Below, piece after piece: positions 29,001-41,934 of a DNA stretch of 64,000 nucleotides (within the stretch, counting starts at the first letter, position 1; the number at the start of each line of letters is the position of its first letter). This DNA is from Parus major (Eukaryota; Chordata; Aves; Passeriformes; Paridae). The notes beneath the pieces are model-generated. The model made no database searches, was not told the DNA's origin, and was given only the letters and a program-made list of their open reading frames with translations. The stretch is from contig NC_031774.1 in the NCBI RefSeq assembly GCF_001522545.3, positions 22,368,566-22,432,565 of the forward strand, written 5' to 3'. The translations under genes and the position numbers were made by a program.

Positions 29001-31989
29001 AGAGGGAATTTTTTTCAGTCAAAATAAATTTCACTCAGTCACTGTCCTTCTCTCATGGCTTTAACTCATTAATTCTTGTAGAATCACTCTTTCATATCCA
29101 TATATTCACAAGCACTAAGTAGCCTGGCCATGATGGACAAGGATAGTGATTCTCAAAATCTCATAACATCTTCTAGAGCCTTCTTACACTGGAGATTATG
29201 GTCAAATGTTTGGATGTGCCTTTAATACCTTCGACTCAAGGACTTTTATCATTAAGACTTATAATTACTGTAAAGCACTCTCTTCATATTGTCCTTCCTG
29301 TGTGATGATTTCTGATCTGCCTGATCTTTTTGTCTCCTTATCTGAGTGCTTTATAGCTCTAATTCCTTCTTCCTGCCATATTTTCTTTAGATGAGAATAG
29401 TCTAGCAGGAGTACTTAGAGACGAGGCCAAGACTTTTTTGAAAGGTCCCATGAAAGGACCCCAGCAGAGAACAGCAAACACACACCAGCTAACTACACAT
29501 TGCTACAGCTCAGGACTAGCACATGACTCGGAAGAAGTCAGGACTAGAAAGGTCCTCCCACTGTACTTTCTGAATTGGCAGTAATTAGAAATGGCAATCT
29601 TTATGCTGATGCAGTCCCCAAGCACTAGGACCAGATGCACTGAACACTTGTAGCTCTGAGACCACCTGCCAGGGACAACATAGAGCTATCATTTGCTGAA
29701 CACGGCAAGGGCACCTGCTTGATAAGATGCACTTCCTGCATAACAAGTTCATTGTACCACGTTCCCTAAATCATTAAATAACATCATGATCTTCAAATCT
29801 ACTATTAATTTTTCATGCAGATTGTCAAATTTGTGTGTGATTGTGCAAGTGTGAGAACGCTATGAGTAAGTGTGAATAAAAACAGAGCTGAGCTGCAAGA
29901 ACTGGAACGAACTGGGAATAAATCAATCTTAGCCCTACGTGACAATATAAATACTTCTCCAGTTCCATATATGGTGAGAAGATACTAGACACCGTTTCCT
30001 CTCACAATCCATGCACCCTAGCAGATTTTCTGAAGCACAGGAAGAGCCCTGCTTGCCTACAATCTGTCACAGTCAACTATTCCACTTAGGTCTCTTCCTC
30101 CTTGCACCACAGAGAACTGCACATTTCAAACAAGCTGAGTCATCAGAAGCTTTACAGACCTTATCACATACGAAGAAGAGTAGCTAAGAAAAATACAGAG
30201 GCCAGAAAAGAAAGAGATACACATTTCTGTCAAAATCATTGAACCAGGCCCAGTGTTGGTGCAGAAGGGAGCACTCAAACAGCAAAAGCTGCAAAGCATA
30301 GGTTACGCCTGCAGGAAGTTATTATCAGCTCTATTATCACACCAAAACCAACAGAAAGCCACACCAAAGATTAGCTGAGAGTGTTGTTTACAGACAGGAA
30401 CTATAAAAATACTAAATGCCCAGAAATGACTGATTTATAGAAAGGCAGCAATTGTATGATCTGGATCTGCCTGGATCTCATTCTGTAAGATAATGTAAGA
30501 AGACAAAAGGCTTTCAAACTGAAGAAGGGATATGTTATAAGAAACAAAAGTAAATAACCCAGTTTTTAAATTGAAAAAATTTCCAAGTGACCACATTAGA
30601 CAGAATGAAAATGAAACAGTTTTCCAAACAAATCTCTCTTCTCATTGTGACCTTGGAGATAGATCCTTGCTTGTAGGAATCACCCTGGAGAGCTCTGTGG
30701 CTTTCTGGATTGCAGCACACATTGCCAGTCTCCTCTGATCCCAAGGAAGTTCACTTGGTTGTCTCTGGGTCCTGCCTGTGCCCCTCAGGGTGGTCTCTGC
30801 CACAATGAGCTGCACTGACTGTCCTCCTGCCACGCCTGGAACCTTCTCCCCTAAACACCCATCCCCTGCTGCCCTTCCCAATGGCTCTCCTTTTCCAGCT
30901 ACTTCATGTAGGGACACAGCACACAACTGAGAACATGCACACCAAACACATACCATCTGCCACATTTGGGAATTTAATTTGTGTAGGCATTGACCTGAGA
31001 CAAGCTCTGTAGGCAAGGACTGAACTACGTGCAATCTCTCTGGCTGAGCTGAGAGGCAGAGACATAAATTTCCTTCCTCTAAGCCACTTCCTTCAAATCT
31101 CACAGTAAACACAACACATTTTCTGCAGATCTTCTTTTCTACAGTGGGGTGAATTATTTTTGGCACAAGCAAGCCCCATGGGCTTTGATGGAAGCAGCTG
31201 GGGCCAGATCTCCCCATCCCCTCTACATGTGTGAAGTTATGTCACAATTACACTAAAAATATCAGTGCATCCCACAATGATGGAGACGATGGTGGTTGAT
31301 CCTGTAACAGGCACACGTCTGCTGCTGCACTGAGAGGGCTCCTATGGCAGGGCTTGACATCCACTCTTCTCACACAGCCAAACCTGCACCCATCACCTGA
31401 ACTGCAGCCTGTAGGATGGCTGTCTCATCACCCATCCCTTGTGTGATGGGGGTGGGAGGAGGAGAGAGAGCAAGGTTGTCTCTGAGGAGTCTGGCAAGAG
31501 GAAGGCAGGTTGATCGTTTTGGTTTGAGAAATCTGGTCTGCATCAGGGAAGTTTCTCACACTGCCCTGCAGTGAGAATGAATGTGCTCTAGTTCAGTTTG
31601 AATTCCCTGTATCTTATTCAGTTCCAACTGCTCCCCATCAAGTGATTAATTCAGTAGAGGTGGAAAAATGAGGAAAAAAAAGCCCAGCTGCACCAAATCC
31701 TGCACAGAAAATCCCGAAAAGAAAGTAAAAAAATATCTTCCAGATTTGGGAGTCAAACTTGTAGCCATGGGCAAAAAACCTGTTATGAATTTTCTGTGCC
31801 TAAAGATTGAGTGATGGTAACTTTTCTGGAGAGTTTGGATAAGGAAGCCAGTTCTTTTTCAGAAAATTTTAGCTGGGATACATCTAAATAGTTCTTAAAT
31901 CAGAAGACCAAACTTTTGGCACACTATTCTAGCCTTTGGGCCTACTTGAATTTAAGTGCTTTCAAATTCTACTTGGACAAGTATTCAAA
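26069..31989. other. Intergenic DNA
   Basis: I find no recognisable gene or transposon. An A-rich low-complexity tract lies at 28058-28107. A GC-richer block at about 30640-31500 holds the longest open frame in the window that is not FUT8 (30642-31217, minus strand, 191 codons). Its translation matches no family I know and has no clear splice or start context. The rest is ordinary AT-rich sequence. Confidence 0.7.
28058..28107. repeat. A-rich low-complexity tract
   Basis: About 50 bases are nearly all A, with scattered T and two C. It could be a decayed poly(A) tail, but I cannot recognise a retroposed body on its 5' side. Confidence 0.7.
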
Positions 31990-32200
31990 TTCTATTCTAT
32001 TCTAATTCTATTCTATTCTATTCTATTCTATTCTATTCTATTCTATTCTATTCTATTCTATTCTATTCTATTCTACTCTAATTCTATTCTATTCTAGTAT
32101 ATTCTATTCTACTCTATTCTATTCTACCCTCTATATTCTATTCTATTCTATTCTATTCTATTCTACTCTACTCTACTCTACTCTACTCTACTCTATTCTC
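31990..32200. repeat. TTCTA pentanucleotide satellite
   Basis: This is 211 bases of tandem TTCTA units with a few single-base interruptions, such as TTCTAA and TTCTAG, and short breaks at CTCTATA. The right part has switched to a homogeneous run of six CTCTA units (32166-32195). That suggests local amplification of a variant unit after a T-to-C change. Both flanks hold degraded unit copies (TTCTACTTGG before, TCTATATCTA after). Such arrays are length-variable between individuals. Confidence 0.97.
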
Positions 32201-34302
32201 TATATCTAAGGTTGCATGAGTTTAAATCTGTTTGTTGACAGAATTTCCCCTTTTTGAAGGGGGGCATACCAAGATTTCATAGTATAGAACTGAATTACAA
32301 AGGGATGGCAACTTCTATTATCTGTCTGATTTCTGCATGGGATTTGTCTTTCACAAGCAATCTGGGTATCTCCATGTGAATTAAACTATTTCAACAACTA
32401 TGGGCATCATAGGATCTTCTCCACTCTAAAAAAAAAATGAAAAAATGTTGCAGTAGCAAAACAGCATAGCTTTATTAACTATTTAAGAGCTCAGAAAATT
32501 ATTAAGAGACACATCCATTTTTACTGTGATATGCTATATCTCAAGTTTGTAAGTAATTGTAATTTTCTATAATAATCTCCCTGACTGACTAGGCATCTGT
32601 GAATATGGAACCACAATACTCCACAGCAAACCAAGTGCTTCCTCTTTGAGAAACACATAACTGCCATGTCAGGTGACAAATGTGGCAGCTTTACTGATAT
32701 TACAGCCAGAAGTGGTACAAATGCCCCTGCAGCCAAGACTGCTTTTCTCTTGTTACCCTTAATATTGATCAGGAACCCAAGGAAAGTCTAAGCCACTACT
32801 GCTGGCAGTGAAAAATTACAGACTCACTTAGCAATTTCTTTAAACTCCAGTGAATTGTCAGTACAGAAATCAGGCAGGTGGCTTGGCTATCCAGTTCTCA
32901 TTAATCTGCCCTCTGGCACATGTCAGTGCTCTGAGGGAATTTTGTTTTAATGTGCTTTATATGCTTTATTAAAGCCATTCAAGAAATATTGAATATATAA
33001 GTATTTTTTCACTGAAGGACATTCATGTGGCAGTCCCAAGACATGAGCTAATAATTTTTTTCCTTGAATATTTTTAAAATAATATCTGGCTTCAATAATG
33101 AAGGAGTAATATTTTGTCATCAATCAGACTCATGTTATTGGAGCTGTTGGATATTTGGAGGACACATATAACATAAACAACACATATAATCTCACTCATT
33201 TAAATGAGCCAACCTTTCTAAGTTATTATGCCTTTGTTCATTCATTTGCAATTTCCAAACTATTAATGAATGAGAAACAGAGATGAATTTGACATAAAAG
33301 ATAACTCCCTTAAATTCTAAAGAATATAGTCTTTAATATAATTTTTTTTTGTTTGTTTCCATGCCATTTCTTTATTAAACAGTTATATCACTATCTCAAA
33401 TCAGCAAAATATCAGAGTTGGAGGAGATAGGGAGAGGACCATGTCCTCAGTATATCCATGTGGGTGTGTTTGCTATCTTTAGCCCAGATTTGGACTTTCA
33501 CAAGTCTAACATAACAATCTTTTTTTGGTTTTTGCCATATCAATAATTGGGACCTGTTAGAAGAATTCTAATTATATTGTTTATAAATGTTCCACTCGAA
33601 GGAAGACTGGATCTTATAACTTCAAAGATTAATAAAGCCTCAGTATAAAATGTCACTGCTCATTTTCAAAATGAATGATATTTGATGTGGAGAAAGGAGA
33701 AATGTGAAGTCACAGAAAGTGTGCCAATTCAAGTGACTGCAGCACACACAAATGAAATGCCAGTTAAAAGGCCCTGAAAAATTTCAATGTTTCAGAAAGG
33801 TCATCTATTTTTTTTCTGCTAGTGCATGGGAAGTTTGCCTGACTTATGCAGTGGAGAAAAAGCAGGTTATATTTTACAGTGTGAGAACCATATGATGAAA
33901 GGAATAACCATTTAGCACATCTGCCAAGAAGAAAAGCCAGAAGGAAACATTTCCATGATCTATTTCATATACTTCTCTGCAATTATATTTTTTTTTAACA
34001 GGTGCACTGTAGGACAGAAATGTTCTGTCAATTCACTGTAGATTAAAATCAATAAATCAAGCACACCAGAAATTCTCTTCTGCTGGCTTTGTAGATTGTA
34101 AGGAACTATATAGATATTTCTGAGTCTTTGCTGCCTCTTTCTTAAATATGTTTTGTTTTTCTTCATAAACAAAATTGTGAAGGTGTTTTGTGCTTAGTCA
34201 ACAGAAGCATGTTGGGGTAGACCAAGACTGTCAGAAAGTTTATGGTGTAGAACTGTGCAATTTTAGCTTCACAATAGCTATATGAAACACTACAGACCCT
34301 AC

Positions 34303-34360
34303 TCATCCTGATGGCCCTTCAGGCCCTTGGGCAGAGATATCGTAGAAACCATCAGGATGA
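34303..34360. repeat. 12-bp perfect inverted repeat
   Basis: TCATCCTGATGG at 34303-34314 is matched by its exact reverse complement CCATCAGGATGA at 34349-34360, with a 34-base spacer. The pair could form a stem-loop. No mobile-element ends or target duplications are evident. Confidence 0.7.
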
Positions 34361-34481
34361 AACCCCTTCTGCCTTTCCTCTTCATATCATTTATGACGTA
34401 AACTTTAAAGAATTAGTTTCTAGAGAAATTTATAGACCGTTTTTCTTTTTCCCAGTGTGGTGTGGGGAACAAAAAAAATCA

Positions 34482-34514
34482 ATGATGATGATGATGATGA
34501 TGATAATGATGATT
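34482..34514. repeat. (GAT)n microsatellite
   Basis: About ten ATG/GAT units are present with one GATAAT interruption. The run follows eight A residues. Confidence 0.92.
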
Positions 34515-35479
34515 AAATATATAATCTGAAACTGAATCTGGTAAACATTTGTTTGTCTGACTTCCATTCCTCTATAGAATAAAAACAAGTTCCACTAGAT
34601 GTTCGCTTCCCAATTCTTATTTTCCCAGTACAGGTACTAATGTCTCAATCCTATCCAGTCTTGTAAAGCAGACACTACTGGCTGATAGATCTATGCAAGC
34701 AGCCCTTATAAAAAAAACAAAACTGGAAGGCTTCCAAAACCTGGAAGGATTTGTTTGTCAGGGACATTTGAACTAAGTAACATTCAATCAATCACTAAGG
34801 AGTAATTTGGTTTGGAAGTAAGAATTTTAAAAATCCTGCAGAAACAACAGTTATTCAGCCAGTGCTCACTCCTGTAGCTTCACAATGCACACAAAATTTG
34901 ACACATAGATGGACCTTCTCAAAGTTTGACATGCATTGTCTTGCTTTCCAATATTCAAATTCATTATCACCTATAGATATCTCTCCACCCACATCTCAGA
35001 AAATATCCAGCATGTCTGTCTCAGCTCCATCATGTTAGCTTTTCTCCTTGACAAAGGGAATACTTACCTTATCTGAACTTTCTTGAGAACCATGGCCAAG
35101 TGTTCTTTTATGTACAGCCTGACAAGGTGCCCTGAAAATTCCATAGAGAGTTCTGAAAAATTTACACATTCCCTGCTTTTAGATGTCTCAAAAAAATTTC
35201 ATGTACAAACCCTGTATTTAGTTGATTTGACATAAAATGTAACTTTAGGTGTATATGTAACTTATAAATAATAATGTTCTCCTGCTCTCATGTAGGGAGC
35301 ACTAAAAGCCCCAGAGAACACCTCCTTTCAGTATGACTCTGGTATGAGCAGCCAGAAGATGTACTTGATCTCTGTCTGGTCAGCTGATGTCCTGTTGGAC
35401 ATCTATTTATTGTGCACCCCTGTGAGCTACACAGAGATCTCAAAATTACAGCTTGGTGGGTTGATACAGGCATTGTTTG

Positions 35480-36112
35480 TGAACAAGGTGCTCTGCTGCT
35501 TGTTTACAAATAAGGGGTGTGTGAAGGGTGAGGGCTGCCCTGCCTGCAGAGACCATGAGATGATGCAGCTCGGGATCCTGAGAGACCGGAAAGAAGCAAG
35601 ATCACAGCCCTGGACGAAAAGGAAGTACACAGAAGGTGAAAACAGGGACAGGTAACCTGGCAGGAACAGAGAGACACTGGCCCAAGCATGCAGAGACAGC
35701 CAGAAAAGCCAAAATTCACTGGAAGCTGAACCCAGTGAAGTCTCTTACAAGTGTTGAAGTGGCAACAGATGTAGCAAAGAAGTTTGGGGTCCAAAACTGT
35801 TTGGTGTTTTCATTAATGATCTGGATGATGGGGGAGAGTGCATTTTCAGCAAATTAGCTGATGACACAAACTGGGAGAAGTGGCTAAGCCAGAGGATTGT
35901 GCAGCTCTTCAGAGGGACATCAGCAGGCCAGGGAAATGGATGACAGGAATCTGATGGAGCCCAGCAGAGGGAAGTGTCCAGTCCTGCACTGGAGGTAGAA
36001 TAACCCCATCCACCAGTACAGGTTGTGCAGCTGGAAAACAGCTCTGCAGAAAAGGATCTGAGTTTCCTGCTGGACAGACATTTAACATGAGACAGCAATG
36101 CCCCCTTGAAAA
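35480..36112 (+). mobile_element. CR1 LINE ORF2 fragment, 3'-incomplete
   Basis: The left part resembles CR1 ORF2 between the endonuclease and reverse transcriptase domains. Examples are GACCATGAGATGATGCAGCT (translated DHEMMQL) and GCCAGAAAAGCCAAAATTCA. After an internal deletion near 35760-35785 it resumes at the RT end with TTCATTAATGATCTGGATGA (translated FINDLDD). It continues through GCTGATGACACAAACTGGGA and GGAAGTGTCCAGTCCTGCAC to the block ending ACAGCAATGCCCCCTTG. The typical 3' end and ATTCTGTG tail are missing. Frames are broken, so this is a dead copy. The left edge is uncertain by about 100 bases. Confidence 0.85.
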
Positions 36113-37406
36113 GAATAATGACAGTATCTAGATCTGCATTAGGCCTGGGTTTTCCTACATTTTCAGATATATCTGTTATTTCCTTAACAAGATCACAGCC
36201 CTGGTAGAACAACATATTACTTACATTTTTAAAAGGAGAGGTAATAGAGAAAAAAGCAGTCAGTCAGAAGAAAAGAAAGGTAACCTAACGTTACCTAATC
36301 CTTCCTTTCTTTCATATCAAGGTTCTTTTTATTTTATTTCACTGTGCAATTTCTAACTTTTTAAACTACATGACTCAGAAAACATTTAAATTATGAACTC
36401 TGTAAGGGAAAAGCTTTAGTAAGAAAAACAGAATATCAGTGACTTTCAAAACAATTAACTTGAAAAGGTCAGAAATATTTTGGCACTACCCCACTGTTGT
36501 AGGTACTTAATAGAGCCTTTTTCTCCAATCCAGGCTGTTGGAACCAACATTGCTACTTTCTGACTTTTCTTAAATTCACTCACTAAAGACTTCAAGGCTT
36601 CTTCAGAAAAAAAAAAATTTGTAACAAGAACACAGAAAATGCACCAGGTATATGTAGGTAATGACATTTATAGTACTGCTGGTTTTTCTACACTTCATTA
36701 AATGTTCACCTTTATGTTGTCTCAGATGGAATAGGATCAATTCAGACATGGACAAAACAAACTTGCCTCTGTTTTGCAGTTACTACACATGCTTTACATC
36801 CTCCAAAACCTGAAAACAAAGCTGCTGGAGTCTAAATAACATAGATGAAAGGGATATTTGCTCAGAGGACAGCTATTTATTATGTTATGAATGCAAAAAT
36901 CAGGGGGATTAAAAGACAAAAGGTTAATAAGATAATGCCCAATCTCAAAAATGGCATTAAAAGATATCCAAGAAAAACTAAAATCAAAACATTCTCAAAC
37001 CCTTCTTATCATATCACTCTGATAGATGAAGAATTCCCATTCTTAAGCTTAGGTTTGAAAAAGGTCTGTCCACACAACTGAGAAAAAATGCTGGGACTGT
37101 CCTATATACAGAGACTGAATGACAAGCTGTATTTAATCATCATTTTAATTCCCATCCAGGCATAAGGTACCTAATCTTATGCATTATCTTTGATTACAAG
37201 GTAATAATTCTCTCCTAGCATAGAAGAAGCAAAACATATTTTTTTTTACTTAGAGGTATTTATCTGGAAAGGTTTATCTTCATTTCACAACAGAAGCAAC
37301 CTTGCAAGCATCTTTGACACTTTAAGCGGAATATGCAGCAAAAAAAATCCCTATTAGTATCCCAAACAAAGCAGTTGAAAAGACATCCAGAAGAAAAAGA
37401 ACTTAA

Positions 37407-37463
37407 ATGAAAACCTGGCTTCATCCAGGATATTCCTGGGAATTAATGAAGCCAGGTTTTCAT
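37407..37463. repeat. 18-bp perfect inverted repeat enclosing a second palindrome
   Basis: The arm at 37407-37424 (ATGAAAACCTGGCTTCAT) has its exact reverse complement at 37446-37463. Inside lies CCAGGA-TAT-TCCTGG (37425-37439), itself a 6-bp stem with a 3-base loop. A further copy of part of the inner motif, CCCAGGAATATC, occurs in inverted orientation at about 37508-37519. The whole 57 bases fold into one stem with a small inner hairpin. I see no terminal duplications or transposon family signature. Confidence 0.85.
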
Positions 37464-39950
37464 CCATTCATCCAGCAGAAAAAACAATATCTGCATATGA
37501 CCATGCCCAGGAATATCTTGTTTGTTATATGGGATAATAAGAAATCTTGTGTGCAGAATATGAGATTGTTATATATACATTACAAGTTCTGCAGAACCTA
37601 ACTAGGCTGCTTTCCTCTCACATTTATGGGTGTCTCTGAGATCCTCAAGTAGAAGATACCAAGAAACACAGAGCAGAATTTTGCTAACACAGTGTATATA
37701 TATTTGTTGATAAATATGTATTGTGCACAATACTGTTAAAATATATGCTAATATAAAATTGATTATATTTTAAACCAGTGAGGACGACCAACAAGTAGAA
37801 CCTTAAATGGATTCTATTTAAAAAATTCTTTCTTTAATTCCTATTTAAAATTTATTTCTTCCAGAGAAAGTAAACCTGGGCATTGTAACCATATCACTAG
37901 TACACTGCAATTACAATTACACTGACTCGATACATTTTGGACTGGAAAAAAAGAAATTGTCTTAAGCTGGGTTTAATTTGAAATATACACATCACATCTG
38001 TGTCAGAAGCAGTTTATAAAATTGACATCAGGGATGCTACCTAACAGTTGGGTTTTTTAAAACAATCTCACATACTCAATTATTATATCTCTACTCCATT
38101 ATTATATTCTCTATGGCTGGAATTCATGCCAAGCATTTTTTACATAGAATATAATCCGTACCTTTGATTTAATTTAGAAAGTAAATATAATCTGTTTAAA
38201 ATTAGCAGGATTGGCTTTCAGGATTTTTGCTTGTTTGTTTTTTTGTTGGTTGGTTCTGTTTGTGTTTTCTTTTTGACATGAACAATGCAAATAGATTACT
38301 TTTCTGAAAAGAAAAGACTTCTTAGAAAATTTAATTATGTGACAGTGCTAGCTAGCATCAAGCACAAGCAGAACCTATGGAACCTTTATAGCACATAAAT
38401 ACATTTTGAGCTATAAAGCTATCAGATTCCATGTGTTTATTCCTTTTGAACTTCAAATCACAGATCTGTGCAGCCCTAGTAATGCATATACTTGTGTTCT
38501 GACTCAAATTTAGAGATCATTTTCCCAGAGACTCTGAAAATGGACCTAGAGAATGACATACATATCCTACTTTCTTTGCCTGAAAGCTACAGACACGGCT
38601 TTACTCCACGGCACCCTAATATCCAAGTAACAGGATTATTACAGAACTTGGAAGTCAGTTGTAACAAATGACTTGATGATTCTCAGAGGCAGGGAAGTTA
38701 ATCATCAACAGCTCTGCACTAACATCAGTGCATTAACAAACAAGAACAAATAAAACTCTGAAACCATTGGCCCTTGCTATTGCTGAAGATAAAAAAAAAT
38801 AATTCTGACATAAATTATATGCCTACAATCCCACTTAAGGATCTCTTAGGTCATTAGTGTTTCCTTCATTCTCTGCATCTGCAGCCCCCCTGTCGTCCAG
38901 TTCCTTTCCTGTACGGCTCAGAGGTGGTTCAGTCACGCCTGACCAAGCTGTAGAGAGCAGAACAAACCCAGCCGAGGTAAGTGCAGCTGTGTTCAGCATG
39001 TGCAAGGCCTAATTGCACATCTCCTTGACAAACCAGACAACTTTCTCACTTTAAATTACTAACTGCATCGGGAAGAGGGTTTATTCCATTTGCCTACTTG
39101 CAAATGTAATCATGTCATACCTTCTATACATTTCAGAATAAACGCAGAAAACATACAGTCCCCAGAAACGGAGAAAAATCTGCATCACTGGCATTTCTGC
39201 AGCTCGTGATTTTGCTTCTCACCAAAGTGCATTCCAAATGATTACCCAATCAGTGTCAGCACAGTATGCATTTTTTCATAATTTGCTGTTATTTACATTA
39301 TGCATTATGCATTATTAACAAAACTTAAAATACCCCCATATTTTTCCTCTCAAACGTTGTCTATTTTTAGGGCCATATTTCCTCCAAAGTTCACAATAGA
39401 AACTGAAGGCTGAATAAGACAATGTGGTAATATAGTTTCAGGTCATTGTCATAAATTCTTTATCATTCACATTCAGAGCTGCATAACAGAAAGAATTTAT
39501 GCATCAATTACTCAGCCTTCACAGCATCTGTGTCAAAATTAGAGGTAAATGTAAATTTGCCTTAATTAGTGCAGGCAGAGTATTACACCAAGCCTCTCCA
39601 TATGAATGTTTTCTCTGCTTAGACCCCATTGGGTGTTTCACCAGTACCTTTCATTACCAGGGTGCCAAATATCATCCAGTAAGCAAATATGGGAATCCTA
39701 ACTGTTTTTTCTCACTGCTTTGCTTGCATTTTCTATTTCATAGGGGCTACTATCAACAACAGAATTGAAGATTAGAGTGTCAGACATCATCAGTGACAAC
39801 ACCTACCTTCTGAGAATTCTCCACCTTTAGCAGTCAGGGCCCTAGTCCTCTATTTTTATGTAGATGTGGGTTAAGAGAAAAAAAAATTTTATTTTTTTAT
39901 GCAGGTATCTCACTGGACACATTTTAAAATAAGAAGGATAAAATTATTAC

Positions 39951-39964
39951 CATATATATATATA
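39951..39964. repeat. (TA)n microsatellite
   Basis: A run of seven AT units in non-coding DNA. Confidence 0.8.
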
Positions 39965-41934
39965 GTGTTTACTTCTTAAAAATTTCCAAATACTGCACTT
40001 CTTATGTACACTGACTAAATTTAAGATCCTGATTTTTTTTTTAAATCTAATTACTTGCAGAAATTTGTAATAATAGTTTGTTATCACATCAGCAGCAGCA
40101 TGGACATGCAGCCTTTATATTCAGTAACCTACAAAAATCTCTTTCTGAAGTGCAAATTAAGTAAGGGAAGTAGTAATTTGTAACATTTTATAATTCAATG
40201 AGAATTTTGAAGTATTTACAAGAAACCTGTCTCCTGCTGCAGGTCTTTGAGCCTGGAAAACTTTAAAGGTTGGTGAAAACAATAAGGTATTAAGTTTTGA
40301 GGGAAAAAGCATAACATACTACAAAAATCTAACATAATGGAAAATGCTAGGCAATTTAAAGAGATGGTTCATTATCAGTATTCCCAATAATTATTCCACA
40401 TTTCTTATTTTGTTTCTTTCATAACTAAATTAGTAGTTCACTGTTCATTTTTACTTTCTGCCTAATGAGGTCTATTCTTCCCTTGCAGACAAAAAAAACT
40501 GAAAGTCCTTTAGAGGTCTTATCAAAATATGTACCTTTTCAAGTTCTAGCATACATACAAGCTTACGGTAGGGTAAAAAGAGCTCAGGCTTTCCAATGCA
40601 GTGCAATAAATAAGTTTTTGGTCCTTATAACTGTCCAACAAAATTATCTCTATGCTGAAACTGTTATTTTATACTTATTGATGAAGTTTATTTGAGATTT
40701 CTTTGAATGAGCTAAAATACTTCAAAGCATTGAAATATTTTTGCCGCACGCACACACAGTCACCCAAAACCCTAAGCCAAGCTTTTAGGTGTTCCTACGA
40801 GAGCAAAATAAACTTTTAAGAACCTAGACTCAGTGAGCTCTTTGAACAAGCATGGGTATCACACAAAGCCTTCCATTTTCCCTTCATTAATCTCACAAAA
40901 TGCCATTATCACCATTTATTAATATTTTGTTTCTTTAGTTATCCATCCATTATAGCAATTGTTCTGGCTCTTATTACAGGAAAAAACAAGTACACCGGAA
41001 AGTTTTGAAATTAAATTTCAAATGGTAGTCAGAAGAAAATTCCTTAAACTCTGAAATGCATGCTAAAGAGCTCTGTGTTTCTTTTTACATGATCAGTTTA
41101 AGTTTTAGCTGAGAGCAGACAGGAAGAAGATAGTTAGTGCTGGAACATTGACTCAAAAAGCGAGATGAGTGCGTATGTTAATAGCGCTGAAGACGAAAAA
41201 TTTGTGAAGTGGAAGGAAAGAAGCAGCTCCATGAGTCTATGTAGACAGTAGCTTTAGATAATGATCCAAGAATTTAGCATTTCTGGCTCAGGGAAGCAAA
41301 AAAATATGCAACGAGGAATGTCAGGACTGTTTAAATCTGTTCTCTCAGATGCATTATGTTCAGTACACAAGGAAATTTAGGGCAATACCCCTGTGGTCAG
41401 GAGTATCAGTAAGCATAAAAAACACTGCACACCCCCAAGCATGCTCATCAACTGCATCATTCAGCTCAACTCAAAAGCAACCTAATGTGGAAGCATCTAC
41501 AGTTAATGTGTGATCAAGCTACACAAATTGTAAAACCAAACTGGCTATATACCATTCCTTTGGTTGGCTGATGCCTTTCCAAGACCATGGATACAGACCA
41601 TAATTTTTACTACCTGATTCTTTTCAGGACTATATTGGGCATTGTGTTACGCCAGTCTTCATCAGTAACAATTTCTTCTAGGCTGGTTGCCATCAAAAAA
41701 GCTTTAAAAGCAAGGTAGATCTCCTGAACGACCTTTTTTCTGAAACACAAGGGCTTACAACGAGTTGCTGTGCTTACAGAGCAGGAGAAGCCACCACTAA
41801 CATTGTTCTCAACAAATGTGCCATGATGATTAAGCAACTGTTCCAGCCTATTGTTGAAAGTCTTTTCAGATTGATAAGGTCTTGCTTATACTGCACAGGC
41901 AGGCCTCAGTGCGTGTCCTTGGTTAAGGAGGATA

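Larger units (their letters stand above)
32201..35479. other. Intergenic DNA
   Basis: No gene is recognised. The span holds a GAT trinucleotide repeat (34482-34514) and a 12-bp perfect inverted repeat (34303-34360). Otherwise it is unremarkable AT-rich sequence. Confidence 0.7.
36113..41934. other. Intergenic DNA
   Basis: I identify no gene. Visible structures are the nested hairpin at 37407-37463, a G/T-rich tract at 38222-38275, a (TA)n run at 39951-39964, and a modest group of CpGs at about 38895-39215. An open minus-strand segment with splice-like edges at 41614-41884 is discussed among the findings. Confidence 0.65.

Noticed and set aside
40465..40695. Plus-strand open frame with a TTGCAG acceptor-like site near its start
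   Set aside because: The acceptor lies inside the frame, there is no donor at a sensible place, and I recognise no family. It is not separable from chance.
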